Part shown: positions 21,283 to 32,039 of the stretch, one piece after another | How positions within the stretch are numbered: position 1 is the stretch's first letter | Layout: every line of letters begins with the position of its first letter | The notes under the pieces: model-generated | The model's database searches: none | The model's input: the letters and a program-made list of their open reading frames with translations, nothing else | Told to the model about the DNA's origin: nothing | Translations under genes and position numbers: made by a program | From: Melieria omissa | Lineage: Eukaryota; Arthropoda; Insecta; Diptera; Ulidiidae | DNA: 64,000 bases | Direction of reading: 5' to 3' | NCBI GenBank assembly: GCA_963971225.1 | Contig: OZ020269.1 | Location: 43,855,264 to 43,919,263, forward strand

Positions 21283-22684
21283 AAATAACATAAAAGTCGC
21301 AATAAAACAACAAACAGCCCAATCAATCAATAGCATCGAAATTAGAACAGATCACCTCACATTCAATCAAACACAGGAACTTCGCAAGTTGTGCAACTCA
21401 TATCCAACTCTCTTTTCTGAACCAGATGAGAAGTTGACTTACACCACCGTAGTTAAAGCTGAAATCAAAACAACCACTCAAGAACCAATATATTCAAGAC
21501 ACTACCCATATCCCATGTCCATTAAAGACGAAATAGAAAAACAAATAGCAAAATTACTCGAAGTCGGAATAATAAGACCTTCTTGATCCCCATATAATTC
21601 TCTAATCTGGATAGTGCCAAAAAAATCAGACGCATCTGGCGAAAAAACTATAGAATAGTGATTGACTATCGAAAACTAAACTCAGTCACGATAGGCGATC
21701 GCTATCCCATACCCGAAACAAACGAAGTTCTTTCTCAACTTTGACAAACTAAATTTTTTACAGTTCTTGATTTGAAAAGTGGTTTCCATCAGATTTGCTT
21801 GGTTGAATCGGACATTAGAAAAACTGGTTTTTCAATCAACAATGGTAAATACGAGTTTGCCAGACTTCCTTACGGTTTAAAAAACGGACCTTCTATATTC
21901 CAAAGAGCATTAGACTCTCATCTAAAAAATGTTGAAACTATTTTCCAAACACTGCAAAACGCAAATACGAAAATCCAACTTGACAAATGCGAATTTCTGA
22001 AAACAGAAGTCGATTTTTTAGGATTCGTGATTTCTCAAAATGGATTAAAAACAAACTCCAAAAAAGTAGAGGCAATTTTAAATTTTCCACCCCCAAAAAC
22101 ATTAAAAGACCTTCGATCCTTTCTAGGACTTTCTGGTTATTATCGCCGTTTTATTAAAGATTACGCAAAGCTTGCCAAACCCCTAACAGTACTTTTGAGA
22201 GGGGAGGAGGGACGATCCAAAATTAAAATAACCCTCAATCAAGAAGCATTAGAAGCATTTAATAAACTAAAAAGTTCACTAGTTTCAACTGACGTCATGC
22301 TACAATATCCCAACTTCGGAAAAGAATTCCATTTAACAACAGACGCTTCAGACTATGCAATAGGAGCAGTTCTTGAACAGAACAGCAAACCAATAACATT
22401 TATTTCCAGGACTTTGACAAAAACTGAAGAAAACTACGCAACCAACGAGAAAGAACTATTAGCCATTATTCGGGCTCGGAAAACATTTCGGAACTACCTA
22501 TATGGCTCAACCGCAATAAAAATTTTCACTTATCACATATTCACTTAGTAATAGAAACACTAACAGCAAACTCAAAAGATGGAAATCGATAGTTGAAGAA
22601 TACAACTATGAAATTAAATACAAACCCGGCAGCACTAACGTAGTAGCAGATACACTATCTAGACCACCGCAACAAATAAATTCT
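21283..22684 (+). pseudogene. gypsy2 RT-RNase H with the catalytic loop deleted
   Basis: RT starts with RHYPYPMSIKDEIEKQI and GIIRPS followed by a TGA at about 21584. A frame change leads to VIDYRKLNSV and a second TGA near 21743. From LDLKSGFHQI the frame is open through LPYGLKNGPSIFQRALD. The next residues are KNVETIFQTLQ: the segment that should hold YxDD is absent, removed in frame at about 21920. The connection LRSFLGLSGYYRRFI and RNase H (TTDASDYAIG, NEKELLAI) follow. After a stop at 22546 the frame shifts and RNase H ends with VVADTLSRPPQQ. Confidence 0.85.
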
Positions 22685-24895
22685 ATGACAGCGACACAAC
22701 ATAGCGACGAAAGTTCAACACAAACTTTAATACAATTTACCGACGCACCCATCAACGCATTTAAAAACCAAATTCTTATATCCACAGGCGAAACTTCTTC
22801 TTATAAATTTCAAATAATTTTCCCCACCTATCATAGACATACCGTAATTGAATCAAACTTAACAGAAGAGAGCCTCTCCACACTACTGAAACGATATTTA
22901 AATCCGTCAGTCACCAACTGCATCGGAACAGAAGACAGCATACTAGGGAAAATTCAAGCCATTTACCAAACACACTTTAACAGATACAAAGTACTCTACA
23001 CCCAAAAATTAGTTAGAGACATTGTAACCGAATCCGAGCAAGAGACAGAAATTATTAATGAACACAATAGAGCTCACCGCAATCCCTCAGAAAATAAGAC
23101 ACAACTACTGGAAAAATGTTATTTCCCGCAGATGAACGCAAAAATAAAGAAACTCACAAAGCAATGTAAGATCTGTCTAGAAAACAAATACGAAAGACAT
23201 CCAATAAAACCAATTTTAAAAGCCACTCCAATTCCGACTTATCCAGGCCATATTGTCCACATCGACCTTTATTTTACTTACAAGAAGATAATACTTACAG
23301 CAATAGATAAATACTCAAAATACGCGCAAGCGAAAATAATAAATTTAAGAGCATCTGAAGATATAAAAAAACCTCTGCAAGAACTTCTAACAGCATTTGG
23401 AATCCCCGAAAAAATCGTAATAGATAATGAAAAATCTCTAAGCGCAGCTCCTGTAACCTTTATGCTAGAAAATCAGTTCGGAATGAAATTTTCAAAGCAC
23501 CACCATACACAAGTTCGATCAACGGACAAATAGAACGTTTCCACTCTACACTTACTGAAGTACTGCGTTGCACCAAAGCAGAAAATACACATAGGGGAAT
23601 TCTTTGTAAGGTGCCACCCCATAGCTTTTTTGCGCATAACTCGTTAGAAAATTAACGTATCGCCAATGTTAATATACCGTTGGAAAGAGGGTTAAAAGAG
23701 CTATGATCCAAGGTAACACTTCATTTTTTGTAAATGTGAATTTTACAGCCAATTTCCCAAAGTGTTCAAAATCTACACCCTAAAACTTTTTAATGTAAAG
23801 TGCCACCCCCTTAAAAAACCGCTAAAAACGTAAAAATCTCAAGTAATAATGCATGACTTAGAAAATGTATAAAAGGTTTTTGAATTTAATTTGAATTAAA
23901 TATAAAATGGCCGAAAGCAAAATGAAAATTGAATGGTAACGAATAAGCCGGTAATTATATGGAAATTAATAAATAAAACTGAACTAATTTATTCCTCATA
24001 ACAGGATTAGAGAAAAATTGACTAAGAACATTTTAAATTCATTGTAATGACGATTCCAAACAATAAAAAGTCATTTTACCGATATAGTACCACAAAACAA
24101 TGAAAGAAGGGGGGAGGCACCTTACAAAGAACAAAAGGTGGCACTTTACATTTTTACGCCATTTTGGAAATCATTGTATAATTTTGTTCCTTTTACGATA
24201 TGCTCGGATATCATTTCGGATTATGAAGAACCATTAAAAATTAAGTCCAATACTGATATTTACCTTAGTTTTTTTATAAGTTTTTGGTTACTTTTTCACC
24301 GCAAGAAAAACCTTCAGTTTTCATTTTTATGTTTTTTCTTAACCAAATTTGACACTTTTATTTACCCAGACCGTGTTATTGCGTCTGTTCCCTCAAAAAC
24401 CACATTAAAATTGATGTTGACATATATACCTTAAGTGACAATAGGAATTTTTTTTCTTGGATTGCTGGAACGTCGAAATCGAGCAGGGGTGGCACCTTAC
24501 AAAGAGTGGCACCTTACAAAGAATTCTCCTAGTGATTTCGAAGATTTACTCAATAGATCGCTACACAAATATAACTCCATACACTACACCACTAAACGAA
24601 AACCCGTAGATGTATTTTTTTGAAGAACAATCAGATCCAATACAATCGAAATAGACAGACAAGAAAACATCCAGAACATTAAAAGAAAACAGGAGAAAGA
24701 TTTAGAATTTCATAACAAAAATAGAATCGACTTCAAAACATTTAATACTGACGATATCATTTACATAAAGATTAATAAACGAATAGGAAACAAGTTGACA
24801 CCCAGATACAAAAAGGAAATAGTTCAGGAAGACAAAGGAAACACAGTTATAACAAAATCAGGACGTACTGTTCACAAAAGCCACATAAAAAAGTA
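22685..24895 (+). pseudogene. gypsy2 integrase, interrupted
   Basis: The zinc domain reads EHNRAHRNPSENK ... CKICLENKYERHP. The catalytic core contains HIVHIDLYF (first Asp) and IVIDNEKSL (second Asp), then a stop at 23531. The Glu block INGQIERFHSTLTE follows one frame away at about 23520-23560. The element at 23603-24520 is then inserted. After it come the core's last helices (LLNRSLHKYNSIHYTTKRKP), a stop near 24620, and a C-terminal domain with DIIYIKINKRIGNKLTPRYKK to about 24895. Confidence 0.8.
23603..24520. mobile_element. 918-bp element with six copies of TTTGTAAGGTGCCACC-type motif
   Basis: The ends TTTGTAAGGTGCCACC and its complement are inverted and flanked by GAATTC on both sides (23597-23602 and 24521-24526), a 6-bp candidate target duplication. 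Further copies or close variants occur inside at about 23794, 24112, 24134 and 24504, in both orientations. The interior is AT-rich with no recognisable transposase. The superfamily is unknown; the architecture parallels the pogo-like element at 54552. Confidence 0.75.
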
Positions 24896-25810
24896 AACAT
24901 TACCCATTTCTTTGCAGGACGCTGATTGCCTTGTGCAACATGGAAAGACAAATTTTGGATTACACCAACAGTCGAATAGTGACAATAGAAACAGGAACCG
25001 CAAAAGTTCAGACTGGAACATTTAGATTAATACACGCAATAGACCTCCACCAATACCAATCCGTAATCAATAAATTAAACCTTACGATAGAACATGACAT
25101 AACAAAGAAAAACCGAAACTACCCAATTCTATCCCACGAAGCAAATTCTATGCAATCCCTGTTATCCCAACTAAAACCCAAAAGACATAAAAGAGCGATA
25201 GAACTTCTCGGAACAGCCTGGAAATGGTTGGCCGGATCACCAGGTCATGAAGACTTTAGAATTATAAGTGATAAAATTAATAATGTTTTAGCAAACAATA
25301 ACAAACAAATAATAATTAACAAATCAATACTAGAAAGAATAAATAAACTAACAACTATTACGAATGACATAATAAATGAAATAAAGTCTAGCGATGTACT
25401 TAGAATAGAATTAGAAAAAGATGTTGAAAGAAAACTAAAGATCGTAAAAGAAGAATTAGGTTAGGTTAGGTTGCGGTGGCTGCCTCTATAAGAGACACAC
25501 TCGTAGGCCTGAAAGGCCCATTGTGATACCACATATTTCACCCGTTTTTGAACTGTGTATGCAACACTGTTTTGTCAACATATGTTACAGCACACATTTC
25601 AAGCGGATGGGGAAAGGGGGGGAGGGGACCTACAGTTTAACGCCGAATCCGAACGGCGATTGGCAGTTTTTCGTTCACACTTGGAGGCAAAGTAAATCCT
25701 AAGTAGCGCCACTCTTTGACAACCAGGCGTCGATTCTGTATGACAAGAACTGTCAAATTGTTGTTGTTCACGTGTAAAACTGAGCTCACCACGATGGCCG
25801 TACACTAGTG

Positions 25811-28095
25811 GCAGGATTGCGTGTACGTGAAAAATACTGAAAAAATTGCAGTTAATATGAATTTCTTAAACGTAATTTAAGACGATTTTATAAAGGAATC
25901 GTTTACTTTTTATGTTGGTATAACCAGAGAAAAGAAAGCTAAATAAAATTCTCATAAATTATTTGGTTTTTACCAAAATTTATGAACAAATTTAAATTAT
26001 TTCGTTTTTTATTCAAGAGCAACTCTGCCTTTCTTATATATATTCACCACAAGTCAATGTTAGTTGGTAATGAAATTCAAATGGTATTCCTGATTGAATT
26101 TTCAATAATATATATATTTATTTACTATATATATTTATTTATTATATATATTTATTTTTATATGTATATCATAAGTATTAAAAAATATTGTAAGGGTGAA
26201 AATATGCCTACAGGGGAACCGAGCACCCAAAAAACATCGGTAACGCGCCATTTTGCGTACCCCTTGGGTGGTGTGGAAAAAGCAAACACATTTTCAGATC
26301 TAGATGCTGCTAGCAGTAGGATGCCGCCTGCCGATAGTTGTTATGGTTGTTGATTCGATGTCTGCTTTTGCGTTTGGCTGAATTAGAAAAAGGGTTTAAT
26401 AAAATGTAATACGACTTATGTGTGTATTGATGCTGTTCAATTGAACCAACCAAACATCAAACTTTCGATTGCGTTTCAATAGGGTGACACCGGTGCACCA
26501 TAATGATCCTGTGCTGGCCGGCCGCCAGTGTACATGCCATGCCACATGCCATTGACGACGTGGACGATGAAATGTAGTCGCTAGTACTGCGTTTGCTGTA
26601 GTCATCGGTGCTTCGCTTTGCCGGCGCTGTAGTGTAATCATCAATAGCTGGCCGCTTGGAGCTGCTGCTTGTGTTATCGCCGCGCTTGGAATTGTCCAGG
26701 CGTTTCGTGGCCGTTGTGTAGCCGTCAATGCCACGCTTGCTGGAAGTTGAGCTGCCATAATCGTCACGCTTCTTATCGTAACTGCGGTATAAAACCAACA
26801 CGCAAATAAATTAATAGAATGTTTTCAGAATATTTTTTTTCGGCCTAGGGAGAACAAGAGAATATAATGTAAAACGTACCTTCTGGATGACACTAGACTT
26901 GCGTCAAAACGTGGCGGTGGTGCCTCGAAACGACTGTCAGTGCCTGCTGGTCGCTTGCGATCTGCCACATCCACATAGCGTTCATCGCTGGGGCGTTTCG
27001 CCAAACGCTTAAGTGGATCTTCCCGTGCTTGTATAATCCTTCAATTGGTCAACGACAAGACAGAGATCCAGGCAAAGTGGTGGGGAAAGAAAAAGCGACG
27101 TATTAGATATGTCTTCATTTAATTCAGACTTACATTACAATTCGCACATTGCATTTCGATGGAGCAAACCGAGGAATATGCTCCTGCTCCTGGATATAAT
27201 GGCTACCCGGCGAATTGCATTTCCGCGACTTGCTTCTGCAACTCGAGCGCAATATGGCTACCTAAAAGAGAAAATACAATTTAAAAAAGTACGATTGATA
27301 GATACTCACCAGGTTTCACTTCTGCACTTTATTATATTTAATTATATTCATTTTTAATGTGTTTCGTTGCGATATTTTGTTCCTTTTGAACAATGTTATC
27401 AAAAATGACATTTCATTTCTGCATTGGAGGTGAAATTTGCACATATTGTGGTGAAAGTGGTCAAATTATTATAAGACAGGGTTGAAATTTTTGTTATCGA
27501 TGGTGAATATAGAAATGTATTAAGATGGGAAATGTTTGTAATGATTATGATTTCATTAAAATTATTTCATTCAGTTCAGTCGCATCAAAGAAATTTAATA
27601 ATGAATACGAAAATGTTCTTCTGAACACATTCATCATCTTTTGATTAAATTATCGTGTTGTGAGTTTATATTACCAATCAAAATGAATAAAAACATATTT
27701 TTAGTACGTATTAAGAGCTCTGAAGATGCACGACATTACTATAACACACAAATTTTGAAATAATTTATTGCAAGAAACTTTGTCGTTCGCATTTTACCTT
27801 ATACAATAACAAAATTACCTTGATATTGATTCAGATTGTTTTATGTTTTTATCATGAAATTATTTTTAGGAAAGAAAAATTGAAATTTTTATTCAAATGT
27901 TGTCTATTTTAATCAATTGTGGTAATAACTATTGTATTTCTCCAGTAATTTTACAGTTTTGTTAAGATATTTAATCTTTCAAATATTTCTTTATTTCTTG
28001 ATTGGAAAGAGCAGTCAGAAAATTAGGCATAAAATTTACTCCCAAAACCAACAGAAAATCGTTATGGGGTAGCACTGCTTGTGCGGCAACACTGC
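25811..28095 (-). mobile_element. Non-autonomous hAT carrying gene fragments, TSD CACTAGTG
   Basis: Ends GCAGGATTGCG and, inward from the right, GCAGTGTTGCC are imperfect inverted repeats. CACTAGTG flanks both sides at 25803-25810 and 28096-28103, and the surrounding SINE sequence joins perfectly once the element is removed. The 2285-bp unit contains no hAT transposase, but minus-strand sequence at about 26430-27290 has exons and an intron of an unrelated gene. AT-rich repeats occupy 26105-26165. The rest (27360-28080) shows nothing I can name. Confidence 0.8.
26430..27290 (-). pseudogene. Captured host gene fragment with exon-intron structure
   Basis: On the minus strand a segment at about 27258-27120 follows a TTCTCTTTTAG acceptor and reads ALELQKQVAEMQFAG, then a TAG, then PLYPGAGAYSS, ending at a GTAAGT donor. 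A second exon (about 27040-26880) reads AREDPLKRLAKRPSDERY and FEAPPPRFDASL, ending at GTACGT. A 98-bp intron (26879-26782) ends in TACCGCAG, and the third exon continues in phase with YDKKRDDYGSSTSSKR and several DDY-containing repeats rich in Ser, Lys, Arg and Asp. A frame change near 26545 separates these from a plausible C-terminus, DHYGAPVSPY, at about 26484. It resembles a nuclear or RNA-binding low-complexity tail; I cannot name the parent gene. Confidence 0.6.
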
Positions 28096-29250
28096 CACTA
28101 GTGTACGGCCAAAAAAGAGTGGCGCTACTTAGGATTTACTTTGCTTGGAGGTTTTGCCATTGCCTGCCAAGAGCGCACTTGTGCGATTCTTGTAATTCTC
28201 ATTCCCTTCATGTGGATAGCGATAGAAGTAGATGAGTTGTTCACCAGCCCGAGCCAGGAATCGAACCTGGAGCCTTTGGTATGAGAAGCCAGCGCGCTAC
28301 CCGCTTGACTATCGAGGCCGGCAAAAGAAGAATTAACAAATATAGATTATTCAATTCAATGGGCAAAAGCAGGAATTATAAATTATTATTCGTATTATCA
28401 AACGAAGAATTAATTGTAATAAAAGAAATATTTGAAAAACCAAACATGCCCTATTTAAACTTAATCGAAGCTATCGAATTTAGTGATATTAAGATTGCCT
28501 CAAATGTTTCATCTATTATTTACATCGTAAACATCCCAATAACGACTGAAGAAATATGTAAATCAATAATAATCAAACCTGTGAAAATAGACGATAAGAT
28601 AATTAAAATTGAATATGAAAACCTAATTATATGTAGTAATAATATCTATGGTGTGAAATCTAGTTGTAAGAATATAAATGATCTGTTAATCTGTAAGCAA
28701 GACAATTTAGATGAAATCACCAAAACCCGTTGCATACCGAATTTGTTGAAAGGATATCCATCCAATTGCACTGCGGTCAATAGTCACCACTTACCATCAA
28801 TCGAAGAACTCACACCTGGCATACTCTTTATCAACGGATATAATGGAACTTTAGAAATAGACAAAGAAGTTTTGCATCTAAAAGGCACCTTCTTAATACA
28901 ATACGACAATTACACCATTACTATTTAGCAGAAAACTTACATTAACAAGAAACAACTTTTTGCGAAACTACTTCCAGCCATTATCCAAGCAGCAAACACC
29001 ACAACAAATCTTGAAGAAATCCTGTCATTAGAACTACTCAAAGAACTAAACACAGCTAACATCAAGGAAATCGATACCCTCAATACCAAGTATAAAGCCA
29101 GCCTATTTACAGGGTCCACCATACTAACAGTAGCAATTACCGCCATGATAATCATAGCAGCAAGAAAAATTATCCTAAATAGAAAAGCACAGATCCAGAT
29201 CAATGTAAGCACCCCAGAAGCAAGCCACCCTAGCAAGCCACGTTGCATGT

Positions 29251-29263
29251 TTTAAAGGGGAAG
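29251..29263 (+). other. gypsy2 polypurine tract
   Basis: AAAGGGGAAG lies directly before the 3' LTR start AGTTAAC. Confidence 0.75.
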
Positions 29264-29620
29264 AGTTAACACCATGCACGCTGGTATCGACTTGGCCGCT
29301 ACGTTTCCGCCGACAGATGATACCCAAAGTCAAGGCCAACGCAGTCAATGCATTTTTACAGGCGAACGACACCCGTGAACAGCAAACACCCAAAAATGCA
29401 GACGACGCTAACGTGACCATAGCAGCGCAGCAATGAACGCAGCAGCGCAACAATGACCATAGCAGCGCAGCAATGACCGCAGCAGCGCAGCAATGACCAT
29501 AGCAGCGCAACGGTGATTAATGCAACGTGACATATTAGTATTTAAGTAGGCCCGAACTTAGTATCAATTCAGTTTTCATTGAATAACCAATAAATAAAGT
29601 GTTAAAGTGGAAAAAGTATT
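29264..29620 (+). repeat. gypsy2 3' LTR
   Basis: This 357-bp copy starts AGTTAACACCATGCACGC and ends AAAAAGTATT. It is uninterrupted and contains five units of the 20-bp minisatellite. Scattered differences from the 5' LTR suggest an insertion that is not recent. Confidence 0.85.
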
Positions 29621-30317
29621 TTGCATATGCGCATGGTAGCATGACCCAATGTGCGTGGAAGCCTAATAAACAGTACGATAAGATCATGCCCGCAACCACT
29701 AAGCAAATAAACACATAGAGGTACCACGCAGTACAAAATTTTTCGGTCACGCAAATCTAGCACAGTAGGTCCCACACGTACTTCGGCTATACGAAGTTTT
29801 GTCGCTGGCTTCGCCAAACTTCAATTTTCGAAATTCATCTTCATTCTTTGTGGGATGTTCGACAAGGAACATCAATTGCAAGCTGTGCTGTGCTGATGAG
29901 CACGAAACGGCGCGCCGCGGCGTATCGTTTGCAAACTCGAATATGCAAGGTTGTGTGTCCGTGTGAAAATAAATGTGCGTGTTGCTTGTGTATGCGCTGA
30001 GGTGAATGAAAACAATACGAGCAACTGCACAAGATAAAAAGCAAATTGAATTTCCATGGCTTTCGGTTCTGCTATGAAAAATGAACCATGTGAATTCGCA
30101 AAGGCGTACAGTAGAGTGTGCGTTCCTATTGAAAAAAAACTAAAACCATGAATTTCTGCTGTGCGATGTTGGCATTCATGTAGGCTACGTTGCCTTCTGG
30201 CCTAATAAAATTCATACCGATAAATTTTTCAAATTCATATATTAACAGCAACATATTAATAATTAATTTAATAATAATTTTTTTAATAACACTGTGCTAC
30301 AAAAAAAAAATTAAATA
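29621..30317. other. Non-coding stretch with a dispersed repeat
   Basis: No gene seen. About 100 bases at 29690-29790 match, in reverse, the region at 35490-35580, sharing the GAAGTRCGTRTGGGACC and CCTCTATGTGTTTATTTGCT blocks. Confidence 0.5.
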
Positions 30318-30939
30318 CACCTGACAAGTAACATACTGTAGGCTGTTTATGTGGTCGAATAATCCATAAAAATATTTTTGTTATATTTGTTGTACCCTCC
30401 AAATTTTATTTATTTACAAAAAACCGTTTTTACAAACTTTCCACGGTAATCTATGAATATCTCAGTCATTTTTTTTTTAACGATTTTCAATATGTAATAT
30501 GTTTTGGAAAGAGCATTGTCAGACCTTTCGAATGATGTATGTCAATTCATTGTTTAAACAAATGAGTAGTAAGTTTTTATCGCATAAACCTTGAAAAAGT
30601 GATTTTTTTTCTAAATTTTTTTAACTTTAACCAGTTTTTATTGCATAATGAAACAAAAAAATTAATAAAGTTAGGTAATATTCTCAAAGAAGATTTGTTT
30701 ACGAACAAATTGGTGTATTGCTTTATTGAATAGGACCAAAACTGCGGAATCTACGCTATTTTTTCGTAACTAGAAAATAAAGCCTATCATGTGTATTGCA
30801 GTGTGTACAATGAATTCGTCTTAAATTTTTATTTAAATCTCAAACGAATACATATTCAAGGCTACAAAAAATATAACAAAAATATTTTTATGCATTGTTC
30901 GACCATATAAACAGCCTACACTATGTAATTTGTCAGGTG
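30318..30939. mobile_element. 622-bp MITE with about 75-bp TIRs, TSD TA
   Basis: Ends CACCTGACAAGTAACATA and, inward from the right, CACCTGACAAATTACATA start inverted repeats that extend through GTAGGCTGTTTAT and ATTTTTGTTATATTT. TA flanks both sides (30316-30317 and 30940-30941). TA targeting and a CAC start fit the Tc1/mariner group. The interior is non-coding. Confidence 0.8.
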
Positions 30940-30965
30940 TATTTTCAGTGTTGCACCGTGTAATT

Positions 30966-31277
30966 GATTGGCACGACAGCCCGCTTACGCGAGACTAAGG
31001 CCTAGCTTCCCGCAACCACCCGTGTTGTGCGTGTGAATTTTGTACACGGGCGGACCCACAGTTTTATGCCGGTTCCGAACGGCAGGTTGGGAGCTTTTTC
31101 ATAGGCAATTTTTACTCTCAGAGGTTTGCCATTTCCAGCTGAGAGGACAGCCACCGAAAGAGAAAACGAGTTTCCCGTTATTTTTTTTTAGGTGTTACTA
31201 CATGCAGAATTCGATCTTGCGTCGCTCTGCATGCGACTCGTTGGACCGCGCACTAACCAACTGAGCCACGGCGGCTG
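30966..31277 (-). mobile_element. tRNA-derived SINE, family 2, copy 1
   Basis: On the minus strand it begins CAGCCGCCGTGGCTCAGTTGG with box A-like GGCTCAGTTGGTTAGTGCGC and box B-like AGATCGAATTCTGC. It continues through CTGCCGTTCGGAACCGGC and ends in GTGCCAATC with a short A/T tail. It is the same family as the copies at 38401-38717 and 40934-41249. Confidence 0.85.
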
Positions 31278-31448
31278 ACAGCAACATCAACATATTACTA
31301 TTTATTATTATCATTTCCTTAAAATTTATATTATTTAGTAATTTTATGTGTTCTTTAGTATTTTTATTTTATTCTTATTTTTCGTTTAACTTGCAATTTG
31401 CTCTCTTAACCATGTGCAATTTTTTCTTAGCAAGATTATTAAAAGTAA

Positions 31449-32039
31449 TCTATATATATGAAAGAGAGTGGCAGTATGTGTGTGACCGCATCACGCTCAA
31501 ACGGAACGGCCGATTTTCATGGGGTTTGTTTTGTTCGATTCGTATTAAGTCAGTTCAGGTTCGTGCCGAAAGAAAATTCCAGAAAATCTATTGGGAAACT
31601 CGGAAAATCCATGCCAGTTTTGACCGTGAATTTTGCATATTTTCAGATAATAACTTTGGAACCATAAGTCACACATCAATTAAATTCACTATGAACTTAC
31701 TATTTAGTCATGTCCTGCGACAGAGGGAATGGGGCGGGTATTGGACGATGGGGCGTGGCATCACCTATATAACTTAAATCTATATATAAACGTGTCTGTT
31801 TATAGTGAACACCCTATGTAATGAACACTTCAATATAGTGAACGCCCAAATTTTTACATGGAGTAGCATGGGCTGAGGACAACAGCACTGAATATGTTGG
31901 TATACAAGCATAATCTACGAAAAAGCGGTTCAAAAGTAACTTTGTGAAGGCAACAAGCAAACGCCTATTCGCCATTTCTTTCAATAAGCATACATTAATA
32001 TTTTCCTACGTACGGGACGAAGTTCGCTGGGTCAGCTAG
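31449..32039 (+). mobile_element. Helitron, non-autonomous
   Basis: The 5' end TCTATATATATGAAAG follows an A, and the 3' end GGGTCAGCTAG precedes a T, so the element sits between A and T as Helitrons do. Just before the end, GGGACGAAGTTCGCTGGG forms the short terminal hairpin. There is no Rep or helicase coding. A second Helitron-like 5' end, TCTATATATAAACGTGTCTG, occurs at about 31778. Confidence 0.75.

Larger units (their letters stand above)
25459..28322 (-). mobile_element. tRNA-headed SINE with LINE-like tail, split by a hAT; TSD of 13 bp
   Basis: The insertion is flanked by AAAAGAAGAATTA at 25446-25458 and 28323-28335. Read on the minus strand, the head (28322 down to about 28247) resembles a tRNA with box A-like TAGTCAAGCGGGTAGCGCGC and a perfect box B, GGTTCGATTCC. 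The body contains GGCGCTACTTAGGATTTACTT and, near 25630, GCCGTTCGGATTCGGCG with AAACTGTAGGTCCC. The 3' end is a CAACCTAACCTAACC tail preceded by sequence resembling the LINE at 41374-48362. Without the hAT the SINE is about 560 bp. Confidence 0.8.
24931..29253 (+). pseudogene. gypsy2 env, split by a SINE insertion
   Basis: A splice-acceptor-like TTTCTTTGCAG ends at 24917, as expected for the spliced env message. The first part (to 25458) contains the cleavage site RHKR at about residue 90 and the following ELLGTAWKWLAGSPGHEDF block, the fusion-peptide region of baculovirus-F-type errantiviral Env. Coding continues at 28336 after the SINE, with Cys-rich ectodomain sequence, a stop at 28926, then a transmembrane helix (TILTVAITAMIIIAA) and a short tail ending near 29253. 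The pieces are named only as seen; the gene is not functional. Confidence 0.85.
17425..29620 (+). mobile_element. gypsy2: errantivirus-like endogenous retrovirus, defective
   Basis: Two LTRs with AGTT... starts and ...AGTATT ends bracket a TGGCGCCCAAC PBS, gag, protease, RT-RNase H, integrase, env and an AAAGGGGAAG polypurine tract. This is the complete gypsy/Errantivirus layout. Each coding region is damaged, and two TTAA elements, a 918-bp element and a hAT-split SINE are inserted. The four bases outside the two LTRs do not match, so no target duplication is visible. Confidence 0.9.

Noticed and set aside
28245..28322. tRNA-like sequence with a perfect box B
   Set aside because: It is the head of a SINE flanked by a 13-bp duplication and has mismatches in the stems; not a tRNA gene.
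30966..31277. Possible tRNA gene at the SINE head
   Set aside because: Three copies with the same body and tail show it is a SINE.
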